Assembly: GCA_017395275.1 (NCBI GenBank)
Contig: JAFPVN010000254.1
Span: 1 to 5,826 of the forward strand
Direction of reading: 5' to 3'
Length of the DNA: 5,826 nucleotides
Source of the DNA: Candidatus Methanomethylophilaceae archaeon
Lineage (GTDB): Archaea > Thermoplasmatota > Thermoplasmata > Methanomassiliicoccales > Methanomethylophilaceae
How positions within the stretch are numbered: position 1 is the first letter of the stretch; each line of letters begins with the position of its first letter. The notes below the pieces were generated by a model. That model saw nothing but the letters and a program-made list of their open reading frames with translations. It did not search any database and was not told where the DNA came from. Positions 5,143 to 5,826 of this stretch are shown piece by piece. The translations under genes and the position numbers were made by a program.

Positions 5143-5826
5143 TCAGTTCCTGACCCTCGCGTCCATGATCGCCAGCAGGTCGCTGAGTATGGCGGACGCG
5201 GTCTCCCTTCTTCCCGCACCGCGGCCGGATACCGATACGGGTCCGGCGAGGTCGGTGTTGATGACGGCCTTGTTCTTGGTGCCGCCGATGCTGAGGGCGT
5301 GTCCCTTGGGGACCAGTCTGGGGGCGACCTCCAGCTTCTCGGGGGACACCTCCACTATGAGCCTTATGACCATGCCGTTCTCGGCCGCTATGGCGACGGC
5401 ATCCTCGGTGATGCTCCTGATCCCCGTGATGTCCACATCCTTTATGGTGACGTCCCTTCCGAATATGGCGTTCGCCAGGATGACGGCCTTGGACGCGCTG
5501 TCGAACCCGTCCACGTCGTTGGTGGGGTCGGTCTCCGCGTATCCGAGCTGCTGCGCCTCCTTCAGCGCCTGCTCGAAAGGCATACCTCCGTCCATCCTGC
5601 TCAGTATGTAGTTGCAGGTGCCGTTGAGGATACCCTGTATGGACTTGATCCTCTGTCCTCCGAGGTCGTTCCTGCAGAGGTTGATTATGGGCATCGCGCC
5701 TCCGACGGATCCCTCGAAGCGGAGCATGCATCCGTTCTTCTTCGCTATGGCGTCGAGCTCGGAGAACTTCAGTGCCAGCGGTCCCTTGTTGACCGTGATG
5801 ACGTCCTTGCCGTGCTCCAGTGCCCA
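5143..5826 (-). CDS. hom: Homoserine dehydrogenase, C-terminal part (5' end outside window)
   Basis: The enzyme reduces aspartate semialdehyde to homoserine with NAD(P)H, the branch point to threonine and methionine. The last 227 residues are present, open to the window edge. VITVNKGPLA (9-18) is the end of the nucleotide-binding domain with the conserved active-site lysine. IQGILNGTCNYIL (63-75) is the family signature, and AETDPTNDVDGFDSASKAVIL (97-117) carries the catalytic Asp109 and Lys113 equivalents. The terminal SGRGAGRRETASAILSDL (200-217) matches the usual end of the catalytic domain, where family members commonly have GPGAG or GRGAG. The protein stops directly after it, so no ACT domain is fused at the C-terminus, unlike many bacterial homologues. 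Its TGA is followed after one base by the citramalate synthase ATG, so the two are probably translationally coupled. It is the first operon gene seen here; the promoter lies outside the window. Confidence 0.95.
   Translation of the reverse strand, partial: WALEHGKDVITVNKGPLALKFSELDAIAKKNGCMLRFEGSVGGAMPIINLCRNDLGGQRIKSIQGILNGTCNYILSRMDGGMPFEQALKEAQQLGYAETDPTNDVDGFDSASKAVILANAIFGRDVTIKDVDITGIRSITEDAVAIAAENGMVIRLIVEVSPEKLEVAPRLVPKGHALSIGGTKNKAVINTDLAGPVSVSGRGAGRRETASAILSDLLAIMDARVRN

Noticed and set aside
5142..5219. Upstream extension of citramalate synthase to a start at 5219
   Set aside because: It would add 26 residues that overlap the conserved end of homoserine dehydrogenase and resemble nothing at the N-terminus of the family; the ATG at 5141 fits both the family and the operon spacing.
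1..5826. CRISPR array, tRNA/rRNA genes, insertion sequences, riboswitches
   Set aside because: No regularly spaced repeats, no cloverleaf or rRNA motifs, no transposase-like frame with terminal inverted repeats, and no untranslated leader long enough for a riboswitch were found.

Overview
The window most likely comes from a methanogenic archaeon of the order Methanomassiliicoccales (Methanomethylophilus-like). Seen: the 3' end of mcrA, which encodes the catalytic subunit of methyl-coenzyme M reductase; high-GC coding DNA with strongly GC-rich third codon positions and frequent AGG arginine codons; an archaeal TATA box; poly-T terminators. The order is inferred from the flavour of the McrA tail and from memory of related genomes, without a database search.

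Left part (1-605, + strand): the end of the mcr operon. The last 111 residues of McrA are followed after 2 nt by an 88-residue DUF2098-like protein, then a T-rich terminator. Middle (606-1284, + strand): a short promoter region with a TATA box so close to the ATG that the transcript should be nearly leaderless. It drives a single six-helix DUF308/HdeD-like membrane protein that ends at a hairpin with T-tracts on both sides. Positions 1285-1667 hold no intact gene. They contain two decayed-looking coding fragments: a + strand piece resembling the C-terminal part of an ABC-2 family permease, and a - strand C-terminal tail of unknown family.

Right part (1668-5826, - strand): one tightly packed operon, transcribed right to left: homoserine dehydrogenase (5' end outside the window), a citramalate-synthase-type acyltransferase, two tandem single-ACT-domain proteins, and a UPF0210/DUF711 'PFL family' protein. 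Gaps between genes are only 1, 1, 4 and 4 nt, so translational coupling is expected. Homoserine dehydrogenase feeds threonine and methionine synthesis; citramalate synthase opens the pyruvate route to 2-oxobutyrate and isoleucine. The dehydrogenase ends after its catalytic domain with no fused ACT domain, so the two free ACT proteins are plausible separate amino-acid sensors for this branch point. The role of the DUF711 protein is unknown. No RNA genes, insertion sequences, CRISPR arrays or origins were seen.
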